In this document: positions 5,531 through 12,647 of the stretch, piece after piece
How positions within the stretch are numbered: the stretch's first letter is position 1
How the letters are laid out: every line of letters starts with the position of its first letter
Program-made: the position numbers and the translations under genes
Source: a virus
Direction: 5' to 3' (one strand)
DNA length: 28,997 bases
Virus record (IMG/VR): IMGVR_UViG_3300025131_000294
Span: 1-28,997 of that record
The notes under the pieces: generated by a model
What the model was told of the DNA's origin: nothing
What the model saw: only the letters and a program-made list of their open reading frames with translations
The model's database searches: none

Positions 5531-6706
5531 ATGTCAAAAACAATAAATAAACCAGATGTTATATGTGAAGTGGTTAAATCAGGTAATAGATTTAATGCTT
5601 GGGATAGTGATGGGAAGAAATGGACTTCTTATATATCTACAGGCACTCGTAAGAATGCATATAATAAGGGTTGTTATTTAGGAAGATTTACTACAAAAAC
5701 AGGCAAGTATCAATGGAGATCTGTTCCTAAAGAATCTGTTGAAGTTTTATCTGCTACTGTAGATGAACTAACACCGATGGTAGATGTACCAACTGATCAT
5801 AATGAAGTGTTAGATTTTATACATAGTAGTTATAAATTAAAACCACGTGGTCTAATGATGAAAGAATTAAAATGGAAATATCTCATTAGGAGTGCTGTCA
5901 GAGGTAAGAATATAATGATGACTGGTCCTGCTGGATGTGGAAAAACAATGGCGGCTAAAGCGTTAGTTAACTGTTTAGATAGGCCTGACTTTTATTTCAA
6001 TTTGGGAGCTACACAAGATCCTCGTGGAACACTAATTGGTAATACTCATTTTGAAGAAGGTAAAGGTACTTATTTTTCAGAGTCATTATTTGTTAAAGCA
6101 GTATCAACACCAAATGCAGTTATACTATTAGATGAATTAAGTAGAGCTCATCCAGATGCATGGAATATTTTAATGACAGTATTAGATTATGGTCAAAGGT
6201 ATTTAAGGTTGGATGAAAAAGATGGTCAGAATACTATTAAAGTTGCAGAAAATGTTACGTTCATTGCAACTGCTAATATAGGTAATGAGTATACATCAAC
6301 AAGACAGTTGGATAAGGCTCTTATGGACAGGTTCACTATTGTAGAAATGGATATGTTAGATGATATAGAAGAAAAAGAATTACTTACATATATGTTCCCT
6401 AATGTAAATACTACAACTCTTGAAAATGTAGCAAAACTTGCTCATCTAACAAGAGTAGATGCAAAAAGAGAAACTGCTAAACTACCTTTCGGTATTAGTA
6501 CTAGAACTACAGTAGAACTATCAGGATTACTATATGATGGCTTCTCATTAGAAGAAGCATCCGAAGTAAGTATCTATCCACAGTATGATGACGCAGGTGG
6601 TGCTGACTCTGAAAGAACATTCGTGAAACAGTTGGTCCAAAAGTTTTGTGATGATGGATCAGATGATGAATTATTCAATGAAAATGAAATAGATAACGCA
6701 GCATGA
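5531..6706 (+). CDS. AAA+ ATPase of the MoxR/CobS type
   Basis: A 391-residue protein. Residues 1-75 form a small N-terminal domain without a match. The AAA+ module follows with Walker A GPAGCGKT (132-139), Walker B VILLDELSRAH (197-207), sensor 1 near FIATANIGNEY, and an arginine-finger segment ALMDRFTIVEMD. The overall pattern matches the MoxR/CobS branch; relatives in marine T4-like phages are usually annotated cobS. Such ATPases act as chaperone-like remodelers with a VWA-domain partner. The protein at 10379-12529, which carries VWA and has an almost identical promoter and ribosome site, is the probable partner. True cobalt chelation is not supported by anything here. Confidence 0.85.
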   Translation: MSKTINKPDVICEVVKSGNRFNAWDSDGKKWTSYISTGTRKNAYNKGCYLGRFTTKTGKYQWRSVPKESVEVLSATVDELTPMVDVPTDHNEVLDFIHSSYKLKPRGLMMKELKWKYLIRSAVRGKNIMMTGPAGCGKTMAAKALVNCLDRPDFYFNLGATQDPRGTLIGNTHFEEGKGTYFSESLFVKAVSTPNAVILLDELSRAHPDAWNILMTVLDYGQRYLRLDEKDGQNTIKVAENVTFIATANIGNEYTSTRQLDKALMDRFTIVEMDMLDDIEEKELLTYMFPNVNTTTLENVAKLAHLTRVDAKRETAKLPFGISTRTTVELSGLLYDGFSLEEASEVSIYPQYDDAGGADSERTFVKQLVQKFCDDGSDDELFNENEIDNAA

Positions 6707-6744
6707 TATCCCTTAACTAAAATATACATTTAACGAATATAATA

Positions 6745-6820
6745 GGGGCTTCCTGATAGTTTCTTTTGGAAGCCCCACCACCAACACTTTCAAGCTTTTA
6801 ACAACTTGAAATGGTTTTTC
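6745..6820 (+). terminator. Two hairpins after the AAA+ gene
   Basis: GGGGCTTCC (6745-6753) pairs with GGAAGCCCC (6768-6776), nine perfect pairs but no T-run directly after. A second stem, TTTCAAG (6788-6794) with CTTGAAA (6805-6811), is followed by TGGTTTTTC and behaves like an intrinsic terminator. The rest of the 228-base gap up to 6934 holds only a weak hairpin near 6904-6922 and no gene. Confidence 0.65.
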
Positions 6821-6934
6821 AATATTTTAATTTTATGCATGAGGGAGCTCTGACTAGCGTATATTTCGGACTAATTTTTTATGATGCAAGTAATTTAAAT
6901 GGCTATTCAACAGATAGTCATACAACAGGATAAT

Positions 6935-7007
6935 GTACTGGTGCCAGAGTGGTTAATGGGGTGGATTGCAAATCCATTATTCGTGAGTTCGAATCTCACC
7001 CAGTACT
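6935..7007 (+). tRNA. tRNA-Cys (GCA)
   Basis: The acceptor GTACTGG/CCAGTAC is seven perfect pairs with T73, which is the usual cysteine discriminator. The anticodon stem GTGGA/TCCAT encloses loop TTGCAAA with anticodon GCA. The T arm is GTGAG-TTCGAAT-CTCAC. CCA is not encoded. It is first of three tandem tRNAs. Confidence 0.92.
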
Positions 7008-7011
7008 CTAT

Positions 7012-7090
7012 GGGGCTCGGGAATGCTTGGGGTGTTCGCCTCCCTTGCACGGAGGATATCAGCGGGGTTCAAATCCCCGGAGCTCCACCA
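7012..7090 (+). tRNA. tRNA-Ala (TGC)
   Basis: The acceptor GGGGCTC/GAGCTCC (one G-T) is followed by an encoded ACCA. The anticodon stem CCTCC/GGAGG encloses loop CTTGCAC with anticodon TGC. The T arm is CGGGG-TTCAAAT-CCCCG. The D stem is short (GAA/TTC). The wobble pair at position 3-70 of the acceptor fits the alanine identity rule. Confidence 0.9.
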
Positions 7091-7164
7091 CGAGATGTAG
7101 TTCAGTCCGGTAGAACACTTGCTTTGGGAGTAAGGGGCCGTAGGTTCGAATCCTGCCATCTCGA
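7091..7164 (+). tRNA. tRNA-Pro (TGG)
   Basis: The acceptor CGAGATG/CATCTCG is seven pairs with A73, and the unusual C1 start is typical of bacterial tRNA-Pro. The anticodon stem CTTGC/GTAAG encloses loop TTTGGGA with anticodon TGG. T loop TTCGAAT is standard. It starts on the base directly after the CCA of tRNA-Ala, and the mom-like gene begins nine bases after its end. Confidence 0.92.
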
Positions 7165-7172
7165 CAGATATT

Positions 7173-7814
7173 ATGTTATTACAAAAAGTAACTGATTACA
7201 AAGTAGAATTAAGTGAATATTATAAGGTTGTTAAACCATTTATAGAGAAATGGCATTATTCACATAGTGTAAGGGGATTACATGCTTGCTTGTCTTATTG
7301 TTTTGGTTTATTTGATGAGGATATATTTGGATTACCTAAACTAATAGGTGGTATGATATATGGAGTTCCAAGTAGTAGGATGGAGCAGAAGTCTGTAAGG
7401 TATGGAAACAAACCTGGTAAAGTATTAGAGTTAAATAGGTTGTGTTGTATAGACGATACACCTACAAATACGGAAAGTTATTTTATCGGACAAACATTAA
7501 AGTGGTTATCCAAGAATACAGATTACCAAGTTGTTGTATCTTATGCAGACCCTGATTATGGACATGGTGGAACTATTTACAAGGCTACCAACTTTATTCA
7601 TTATGATATGACTGGAACTGATAAGGTATTAATAGTTGATGGTAAAAAATATCATAGAAGAACATTAAGGAAAGTATCACCGTATGCTGAAACTATACGA
7701 CAAAGATTAGAAGATAAGGATCCAGATGTATATTGGAAAAAGACTTGTGAGAAACATATTTATATTTATTATTTAGATAAAAAGTTAAAGAGGAAAAGAA
7801 ATAAAAGTAACTGA
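7173..7814 (+). CDS. Mom-like DNA-modification acyltransferase, copy 1
   Basis: A 213-residue protein similar to the Mom family of phage Mu, GNAT-fold enzymes that convert adenine in DNA to a carbamoylmethyl derivative and so block restriction. Visible conserved parts are FIEKWHYSH (23-31), FGLF...IGGMIYG (44-64), VLELNRLCC (84-92) and SYADPDYGHGGTIYKATNF (123-141), then a VDGKKYHRRTL segment. The ATG at 7173 is nine bases after tRNA-Pro, so it is probably on the tRNA transcript; the ribosome site is poor. A second copy follows directly as a tandem duplication. The activity is inferred from family resemblance. Confidence 0.8.
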   Translation: MLLQKVTDYKVELSEYYKVVKPFIEKWHYSHSVRGLHACLSYCFGLFDEDIFGLPKLIGGMIYGVPSSRMEQKSVRYGNKPGKVLELNRLCCIDDTPTNTESYFIGQTLKWLSKNTDYQVVVSYADPDYGHGGTIYKATNFIHYDMTGTDKVLIVDGKKYHRRTLRKVSPYAETIRQRLEDKDPDVYWKKTCEKHIYIYYLDKKLKRKRNKSN

Positions 7815-8421
7815 TTACAAAGTAGAATTAAGTGAATATAAGGTTGTTAAACCATTTATAAAAAAATGGCATTATTCACATAAAACACATGGATTGAAAG
7901 TTAAATATTGCTTTGGGTTATTTAGAGAAGGTAAATTTGGATTAGATAATATAATAGGTAGTATGATATATGCATTACCAGCTATGCCAAAACCATCACA
8001 AAAATATTATCCTGAAAGTCCTGATAAAGTATTGGAGCTTGTAAGATTGTGTTGTATAGATGATACACTTACTAATACTGAAAGTTATTTTATTGGCAAA
8101 ACATTAAAATGGTTAAGAAAAAATACAGACTATAAAGTTATTATATCTTATGCAGATCCACATTTTGGTCATGAAGGTATAATATATAAAGCTTCTAATT
8201 TTATTCATTATGGTATGACTGGTACTAAAAGATCAGTTTTGGTAGATGGTGAAAGATTTCATGAAAGAATATTAACTGATACACATTCTTTTGCTGTTGA
8301 GGTACAGGGTAGATTAAAAGAGAAGGATTCCGATATAAAGATTTTTACTACAGAACCTAAACATATTTATGTTTATTATTTAGATAAAAAGTTAAAGAGG
8401 AAAAGAAATAAAAGTAATTGA
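7801..8421 (+). CDS. Mom-like protein, copy 2 (no normal start codon at full length)
   Basis: This frame repeats copy 1 from its sixth residue (VTDYKVELSEY...FIKKWHYSH) to its end (LDKKLKRKRNKSN). The frame is open from 7789, but the aligned N-terminus offers no ATG, GTG or TTG; an ATA at 7801 lies six bases after a GAGGAAA ribosome site. The first usual start in frame is TTG 7894, which would remove the KWHYSH segment. The frame is +1 relative to copy 1, so full-length expression would need ATA initiation or a +1 shift. SYADPHFGHEGIIYKASNF and the other family motifs are intact, so decay is not obvious. It may be functional, a domain-truncated variant, or a pseudogene in the making. Confidence 0.65.
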   Translation: MKVTDYKVELSEYKVVKPFIKKWHYSHKTHGLKVKYCFGLFREGKFGLDNIIGSMIYALPAMPKPSQKYYPESPDKVLELVRLCCIDDTLTNTESYFIGKTLKWLRKNTDYKVIISYADPHFGHEGIIYKASNFIHYGMTGTKRSVLVDGERFHERILTDTHSFAVEVQGRLKEKDSDIKIFTTEPKHIYVYYLDKKLKRKRNKSN

Positions 8422-8435
8422 TTACAAAGTAGAAT
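8414..8435 (+). repeat. Third remnant of the mom tandem repeat
   Basis: The 22 bases GTAA(C/T)TGATTACAAAGTAGAAT occur at 7188, 7807 and 8414, with periods of 619 and 607 bases. The first two mark the N-terminal codons of copies 1 and 2. The third follows copy 2 with no gene behind it. It is the scar expected from unequal exchange of a tandem array. Confidence 0.7.
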
Positions 8436-8462
8436 AAATATACATATTACGATCACATAAGA

Positions 8463-8478
8463 TATTTATATATGATAA
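8463..8478 (+). promoter_or_regulatory. Candidate late promoter
   Basis: TATTTATATATGATAA lies 42 bases before the gene at 8520 and shares its first 12 bases with motifs at 141 and 27902. Late promoter use by the gp55-like factor is inferred. Confidence 0.35.
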
Positions 8479-8519
8479 TATTATAACACACGTATTAATT
8501 TAATAGAGGGATATAAGAA

Positions 8520-8711
8520 ATGTATCGTCGTGATAATAACAAGGGAAAACAAGTTGATTACAATTCAAGTTTACGTCGGGCTTATCGTAGTCGGCATAGT
8601 ATAAAGGATGTTAAGTTTGTATACACAGAGCTTGGTATAATAGAGAAGTTAATTTTAATATTTGGTCCTATGTTTATATTATATATCATATATAAACTAT
8701 TTAACATTTAA
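8520..8711 (+). CDS. Small tail-anchored membrane protein
   Basis: A 63-residue protein with a strongly basic N-terminal half (YRRDNNKGK, LRRAYRSRHSIK) and a C-terminal membrane span (residues 43-60, KLILIFGPMFILYIIYKL). A good ribosome site, AGAGGGA, precedes the ATG. The topology would hold the basic part on the inner face. No family recognised. Confidence 0.55.
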   Translation: MYRRDNNKGKQVDYNSSLRRAYRSRHSIKDVKFVYTELGIIEKLILIFGPMFILYIIYKLFNI

Positions 8712-8732
8712 AAAATTTTCAACTTGTAAGAT

Positions 8733-9011
8733 ATGAAAGATAAATCACAAAGTATACAAGACAGTTATAGGAAGAAGTTTCCGAAGGGTAAGGATTGGAG
8801 AGAGCCAACACCGAATCCATTTACTGAAGGTGGTAGTGGTATATCATCTGGTTCATATCATAATATGAAAGTTATAGCCATATCTATGGATAAGCACAAT
8901 AAGATAGTTAATGAATTGGAGCGAGAGATAGAGGAGCTTACGACGGAGTTATATTATTGTAGGCGTAACAGAAAGATTGAAGATGTAATTAAAAAATTAA
9001 ATGAAATTTGA
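8733..9011 (+). CDS. Small protein with coiled-coil tail
   Basis: A 92-residue protein. The first half is polar and probably disordered with Gly/Ser/Pro (NPFTEGGSGISSGSYHN). The second half (residues 52-92) is a charged heptad helix (NKIVNELEREIEELTTELYYCR). The stop overlaps the SufE-like start by 11 bases, so the two are co-expressed. No family known; only a weak ribosome site is visible. Confidence 0.5.
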   Translation: MKDKSQSIQDSYRKKFPKGKDWREPTPNPFTEGGSGISSGSYHNMKVIAISMDKHNKIVNELEREIEELTTELYYCRRNRKIEDVIKKLNEI

Positions 9012-9444
9012 AACATTAAAAACTAATTTATCTTTGTTTGAAGGTTTAGATAGAATAAGTTATATAGTTGATTTAGCTAAAAAGAATGATGGTATACCAG
9101 ATAATTTAAAAACAGATGATAATAGAATATTGGGGTGTGTATCAACATCATATGTAATCCTCGATAGTGTAGACCCAGTTAAAATAAAAACAGATTCGGA
9201 GTCTATGTTAGTTAAAGGATTATTGTATGTTTTAAATATTTATGTAAACGGTAAAACAAAAAATGAAATACTTATTATTGACGAAGTAAAATTAATGAAT
9301 GATATTGGTATGACAAATACAGTTACAGCTCAACGAATGAATGGATTTTATTCAGCTATAGTTACACTAAAAAAACTAGTGAAGTATATTGGAAATAAAA
9401 GAATAGAAAATATTAACAAAGCTCATGTCTGGAAGGTAGAATAA
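9001..9444 (+). CDS. SufE-like Fe-S sulfur-transfer protein
   Basis: A 147-residue protein, close to the usual SufE length (about 140). SufE accepts persulfide sulfur from SufS and passes it to the SufBCD scaffold. Matching features are RISYIVDLAKK (18-28), NRILGCVSTSY (41-51) with Cys46 at the position of the acceptor cysteine, DSESMLVKGLLYVLN (about 64-79) and QRMNGFYSAIVTLKK near 113-127. No SufS or SufBCD is in the window, so it would act with the host machinery. SufE-like genes are known in marine T4-like phages. Confidence 0.75.
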   Translation: MKFETLKTNLSLFEGLDRISYIVDLAKKNDGIPDNLKTDDNRILGCVSTSYVILDSVDPVKIKTDSESMLVKGLLYVLNIYVNGKTKNEILIIDEVKLMNDIGMTNTVTAQRMNGFYSAIVTLKKLVKYIGNKRIENINKAHVWKVE

Positions 9445-9467
9445 ATTTGAAATTATGAAAAAAAGAC

Positions 9468-9497
9468 TTGACTCGTATTACTTAATTGTTGTATATT
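9468..9497 (+). promoter_or_regulatory. Promoter, TTGACT-18-TATATT type
   Basis: TTGACT (9468-9473), 18 bases, TATATT (9492-9497). It drives the genes at 9543 and 9827. The spacer differs slightly from the other members (CTTAATTG in place of ATAAAAATG). Confidence 0.75.
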
Positions 9498-9542
9498 ACT
9501 ATAGATGATGAGAGAAGAAATAATTAAAAAGGAGAAAATATA

Positions 9543-9794
9543 ATGAATATTAGTGAACTATATTTTGAAGCTGTAACTGAAAGTTCTTCCAATTTAGAAT
9601 TGATAGATGAATTCTTTGAAGTAATAGAAGAACCATTACCAACTGGTAGGATATATAAGGGAGCGAAGTATTATACTGAATTCGGTATAAGTGAAAGAAA
9701 AGATAAAACTATGACAGAAATAGTTTCTAAAGATGACAATCATTTAGTTGGATTTGAATCTGATCATAAAGGTTATTATTCCGTTCGAAATTAA
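9543..9794 (+). CDS. Small acidic protein of unknown function
   Basis: An 83-residue acidic protein with no recognised motif. The first half is rich in Glu and likely helical (SELYFEAVTE, NLELIDEFFEVIEE); the second half looks beta-rich (GRIYKGAKYYTEFGIS, HLVGFESDHKGYYSV). GGAG precedes the ATG at 9543. It is the first gene after the promoter at 9468, so probably expressed early. Confidence 0.5.
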   Translation: MNISELYFEAVTESSSNLELIDEFFEVIEEPLPTGRIYKGAKYYTEFGISERKDKTMTEIVSKDDNHLVGFESDHKGYYSVRN

Positions 9795-9826
9795 TAAAAG
9801 GTTAAAGTTATTTACGACAAGAAGAA

Positions 9827-10309
9827 ATGAATAAACATATAGAATATAATAAGAAGAAATTTAGTCGTAGGATTGAGCAATTAAGTGTTATAACTAAAGA
9901 TAGTTCATATATTCCAAAATTTGGTTCACTCAATGGTTATCATGAATTTATATTTAGTATGTATGAAGCTTTAATAAGTGGTAGGAAGATTACACCGAAG
10001 ATGGAATTGGCTATTACTAATATAGTTAAGTCATATGCTAAACATTTAAAAGATAGTACTGATCCTAAGTTATATAAAGAGAAAGCAGATTTCATTGATA
10101 GTACTTTAAATAAGTTAAATATAATTAAGAAGAAATTAAATGAATGTAATTATACAGTAAGTTATACAACTGATAAATTATATTTTTTAAACTCTATTGA
10201 AAAACAAGTTCATAATAGAGGTAGTTTAACGGTGAAACAGATGAAGGCGTTAAACAATATGTACAAACAATTTGATAAAAAAGTTAAAAATAGTGAAAAA
10301 AACACTTGA
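9827..10309 (+). CDS. Basic helical protein with an internal duplication
   Basis: A 160-residue Lys-rich protein. Two halves align: residues 41-75 (FIFSMYEALISG-RKITPKM...) and residues 121-153 (FLNSIEKQVHNRGSLTVKQM...), each ending in a NN/TNMYKQF- or TNIVKSYAK-like basic helix. The repeated unit resembles a small helical nucleic-acid-binding module, but I cannot name a family. AAGAAG precedes the ATG. The TGA stop (10307-10309) lies inside the -35 box of the next promoter. Confidence 0.55.
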   Translation: MNKHIEYNKKKFSRRIEQLSVITKDSSYIPKFGSLNGYHEFIFSMYEALISGRKITPKMELAITNIVKSYAKHLKDSTDPKLYKEKADFIDSTLNKLNIIKKKLNECNYTVSYTTDKLYFLNSIEKQVHNRGSLTVKQMKALNNMYKQFDKKVKNSEKNT

Positions 10310-10335
10310 CTCGTATTATAAAAATGTTGTATATT
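10306..10335 (+). promoter_or_regulatory. Promoter, TTGACT-18-TATATT type
   Basis: TTGACT (10306-10311) and TATATT (10330-10335) with a spacer identical to that at 5461. Its -35 box contains the stop codon of the preceding gene. It drives the metallopeptidase/VWA gene. Confidence 0.8.
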
Positions 10336-10378
10336 ACTATAGATGATAAGAGAGAAAATAAAAGAAAAGGGAAATTCA

Positions 10379-12529
10379 ATGATATTAAAAAAGGATGACA
10401 GTGGTTTTATATTTAGGAGTGGTTTTTCTAAATCAAGACCGATGTCAAAGTCATATTCATCATTTTGGGATACAACAGTTGATGATAATGTTCTTGATGA
10501 TTTTTTAGGATTATCTATTGATAAGCCTAAAGGTAAAGATGTAATTGCTTTGGCTGGATATAAGAGAGCCATTAGTAATTTTGTTAGTATTGTTACTGAA
10601 AAGAATATTCCTGTTGTTTTCAACAATAAGGATGAATCATTTACTGATGGTAAAAAAGTTGTTATCGGTGCTGATTTAAATGATAAGAAATTTGATGTTG
10701 CAGTTGGTTTGGCTCTACATGAGGCATCTCACATTAAACTTTCTAATTTTAGTTTATTGAAAAATTTAGAATTTGAGATTCCTGCTGAAACTTATTTATT
10801 AGGATTAGATAAAGGAATTACAAAAAGTGAAACTTTAAAGTTGGTAAAGAATATTTTAAACTATATTGAAGATAGAAGAATTGATAATTTCATTTTTTCT
10901 ACTTCACCTGGTTATAAAGGTTATTATCATTCTATGTATGAGAAGTATTTTTATTCAAAGAATGTAGATAATGGTTTATTGAGTTCTGAATTTAGAGTTG
11001 AAGATATTGAAAGTTATATGTTCAGAATTATCAATCTACATAATAAGAATTGTCAGTTGGGTGCGTTATCTGGTTTGAAAGAAATTTATTCATTTATTGA
11101 TTTAAAAAATATTTCTCGATTAACTACAACAGCTGATGTTTTGAAAGTGGCACTTGATGTTGTAGGTGTTATTTTCAAATCAATTGATAAAAGTGAAATA
11201 TTAAATGATGAGGATGGTAATTCTTCTGATGAAAGTACTGAAGGTATGGAAGGTACTGACAACAATGCTTCAGGTGGTAGTTCTTCAGAAGGTGTTAATG
11301 AGAATGATGATTCTTCTGATAATGGTGGTAGTAATACTATTTCAGATGAAGATTTAAAAGAAGCTTTAGATAATGATTCTATTGGTAATGGAACTTCCAA
11401 TGATGATGGTTCAGAACCTATTGAACTTTCAGATAGACAAAAAGAATTATTGAAAAAACATTTTAAAAAACAAGAAAAGTTTTTAGATGGTGATGTTAAG
11501 AAAACCAAACTTTCTAAAAAAGATAATGATTCGATTTCTGCCATTGATGAGTCTGGTGCGACATATGAGAAAGTTGGAAAAGGTTGTCCAACATCAAATT
11601 ATTATTATAATCATAACAACATTAGTAATGGTATTAATTGTTTAGTTGTTAAGAAACTTACCAAAAGTTTAATTGATTCGAATATATTTTCTTGTGCTAC
11701 TACATATAATCACGATAGATATTTTGGGTATAACAGTTATAATTTTATTGAAGAGGGTTTAAGACTTGGTTCTATTCTTGGTAAGAAATTAAAGATTCGT
11801 GGAGAAGAAAATTCGTTAAAATATTCAAGAAAAGATTCTGGTAGAATTGATAAAAGATTGTTGGCTGAATGTGGATTTAATAATTCTAATGTATTTAGTC
11901 AGACTTTTGTTGAGAAATTTAACAAAGCTTATCTTCATATTTCAATTGATGCTAGTGGATCAATGAGTGGTAAGAAATGGAATAGAGCAATGACATCAGC
12001 AGTTGCAATGATTAAGGCTTGTGATATGGCTGGTAATATTGATGTTATTGTTTCAATTAGAACCACACATATTCCCTACAGAGGTACTGTTAATGTTCCT
12101 TTGATTATGGTTATATATGATTCAAGTGTTGATAAACTTGCCAAAGTGAAGAGTATGTTTCCATCTATTAACACCACAGGTACTACACCTGAAGGACTTT
12201 GTTTTGAATCGATAATGAAAGATTTGATTCCAGGAAATTCAAATCAGGATAGTTATTTTATTAATTATTCAGATGGACAGCCAATTTATTCTAATAAAGA
12301 TATCTATTATGCTGGTGAGTGTGCTGAAACACACACTCGTAAAATGGTTAAAGAGATGAAGAATCGTGGTTTGAAAGTTATGAGTTATTTTATTACTGAT
12401 GATGATTATAGTTCTTCTAATCTTGAAAAATCATTTAAAACTATGTATGGTAAAGATGCTTCTCTTATTAATCCTACCAATATGATGGAAGTAGCAAAGA
12501 CTATGAATAAAAAATTCTTGGAAAAATAA
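10379..12529 (+). CDS. Metallopeptidase-like/VWA-domain protein, probable partner of the AAA+ ATPase
   Basis: A 716-residue protein. The N-terminal domain has ALHEASHIKLS with an HExxH zinc motif (His114, Glu115, His118), as in the DUF2201-type putative metallopeptidase domains. A low-complexity acidic linker (about residues 278-355, rich in Ser, Asp, Gly and Asn) follows. The C-terminal VWA domain begins near 515 with the MIDAS motif DASGS (524-528) and a later TTGTTPEG segment that supplies the MIDAS threonine. This order is typical of VWA partners of MoxR/CobS ATPases, and phage versions are often labelled cobT. I start at ATG 10379, which has AAAGGGAAA before it; an upstream ATG at 10343 lacks one and sits next to the promoter. 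Confidence 0.8.
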   Translation: MILKKDDSGFIFRSGFSKSRPMSKSYSSFWDTTVDDNVLDDFLGLSIDKPKGKDVIALAGYKRAISNFVSIVTEKNIPVVFNNKDESFTDGKKVVIGADLNDKKFDVAVGLALHEASHIKLSNFSLLKNLEFEIPAETYLLGLDKGITKSETLKLVKNILNYIEDRRIDNFIFSTSPGYKGYYHSMYEKYFYSKNVDNGLLSSEFRVEDIESYMFRIINLHNKNCQLGALSGLKEIYSFIDLKNISRLTTTADVLKVALDVVGVIFKSIDKSEILNDEDGNSSDESTEGMEGTDNNASGGSSSEGVNENDDSSDNGGSNTISDEDLKEALDNDSIGNGTSNDDGSEPIELSDRQKELLKKHFKKQEKFLDGDVKKTKLSKKDNDSISAIDESGATYEKVGKGCPTSNYYYNHNNISNGINCLVVKKLTKSLIDSNIFSCATTYNHDRYFGYNSYNFIEEGLRLGSILGKKLKIRGEENSLKYSRKDSGRIDKRLLAECGFNNSNVFSQTFVEKFNKAYLHISIDASGSMSGKKWNRAMTSAVAMIKACDMAGNIDVIVSIRTTHIPYRGTVNVPLIMVIYDSSVDKLAKVKSMFPSINTTGTTPEGLCFESIMKDLIPGNSNQDSYFINYSDGQPIYSNKDIYYAGECAETHTRKMVKEMKNRGLKVMSYFITDDDYSSSNLEKSFKTMYGKDASLINPTNMMEVAKTMNKKFLEK

Positions 12530-12532
12530 ATT

Positions 12533-12624
12533 GAGAGTTGCCCGCATACTGACAGGCTTCTTCTGTATAACTTCGGCTTGGCCAAGACAGAACAAAAGTA
12601 AGTTCGGTCCCTCCGGGCACTCTC
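12533..12624 (+). ncRNA. Compact GC-rich structured RNA element
   Basis: The 118-base gap between two genes is unusually GC-rich. GAGAGT (12533-12538) and GCCCG (12540-12544) pair with ACTCTC (12619-12624) and CGGGC (12614-12618), an 11-pair stem with a single bulged T. Inside, TTCTGT (12561-12566) pairs with ACAGAA (12587-12592), enclosing the self-complementary CTTGGCCAAG (12577-12586). There is no T-run after the stem, so it is not a simple terminator. It ends 23 bases before the nucleotidase start and could be a riboswitch-like leader, a processing site or a small RNA. I do not recognise the family. Confidence 0.55.
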
Positions 12625-12647
12625 CTCACAATTAATAAAGGTTACAA

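Noticed and set aside
5531-6706. True cobalt chelatase role (CobS) for the AAA+ protein
   Set aside because: No other cobalamin gene is present, and the family resemblance alone only supports a MoxR/CobS-type ATPase.
6851-6919. A further tRNA before tRNA-Cys
   Set aside because: TGACTA and TAGTCA can pair at tRNA-like distance, but no anticodon stem-loop or T loop can be drawn.
6899-7195. Open frame of 98 codons across the tRNA cluster
   Set aside because: It runs through three well-folded tRNA genes (Cys, Ala, Pro) and has no ribosome site; the tRNA evidence is much stronger.
10343-10378. Upstream ATG start for the VWA protein
   Set aside because: It lies eight bases after the -10 box with no ribosome site, while ATG 10379 has AAAGGGAAA at a good distance.
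11086-11544. 152-codon frame on the - strand
   Set aside because: It is the antisense of the low-complexity Ser/Asp linker of the VWA protein; its Ser/Leu/Pro-rich composition is what that antisense would give.
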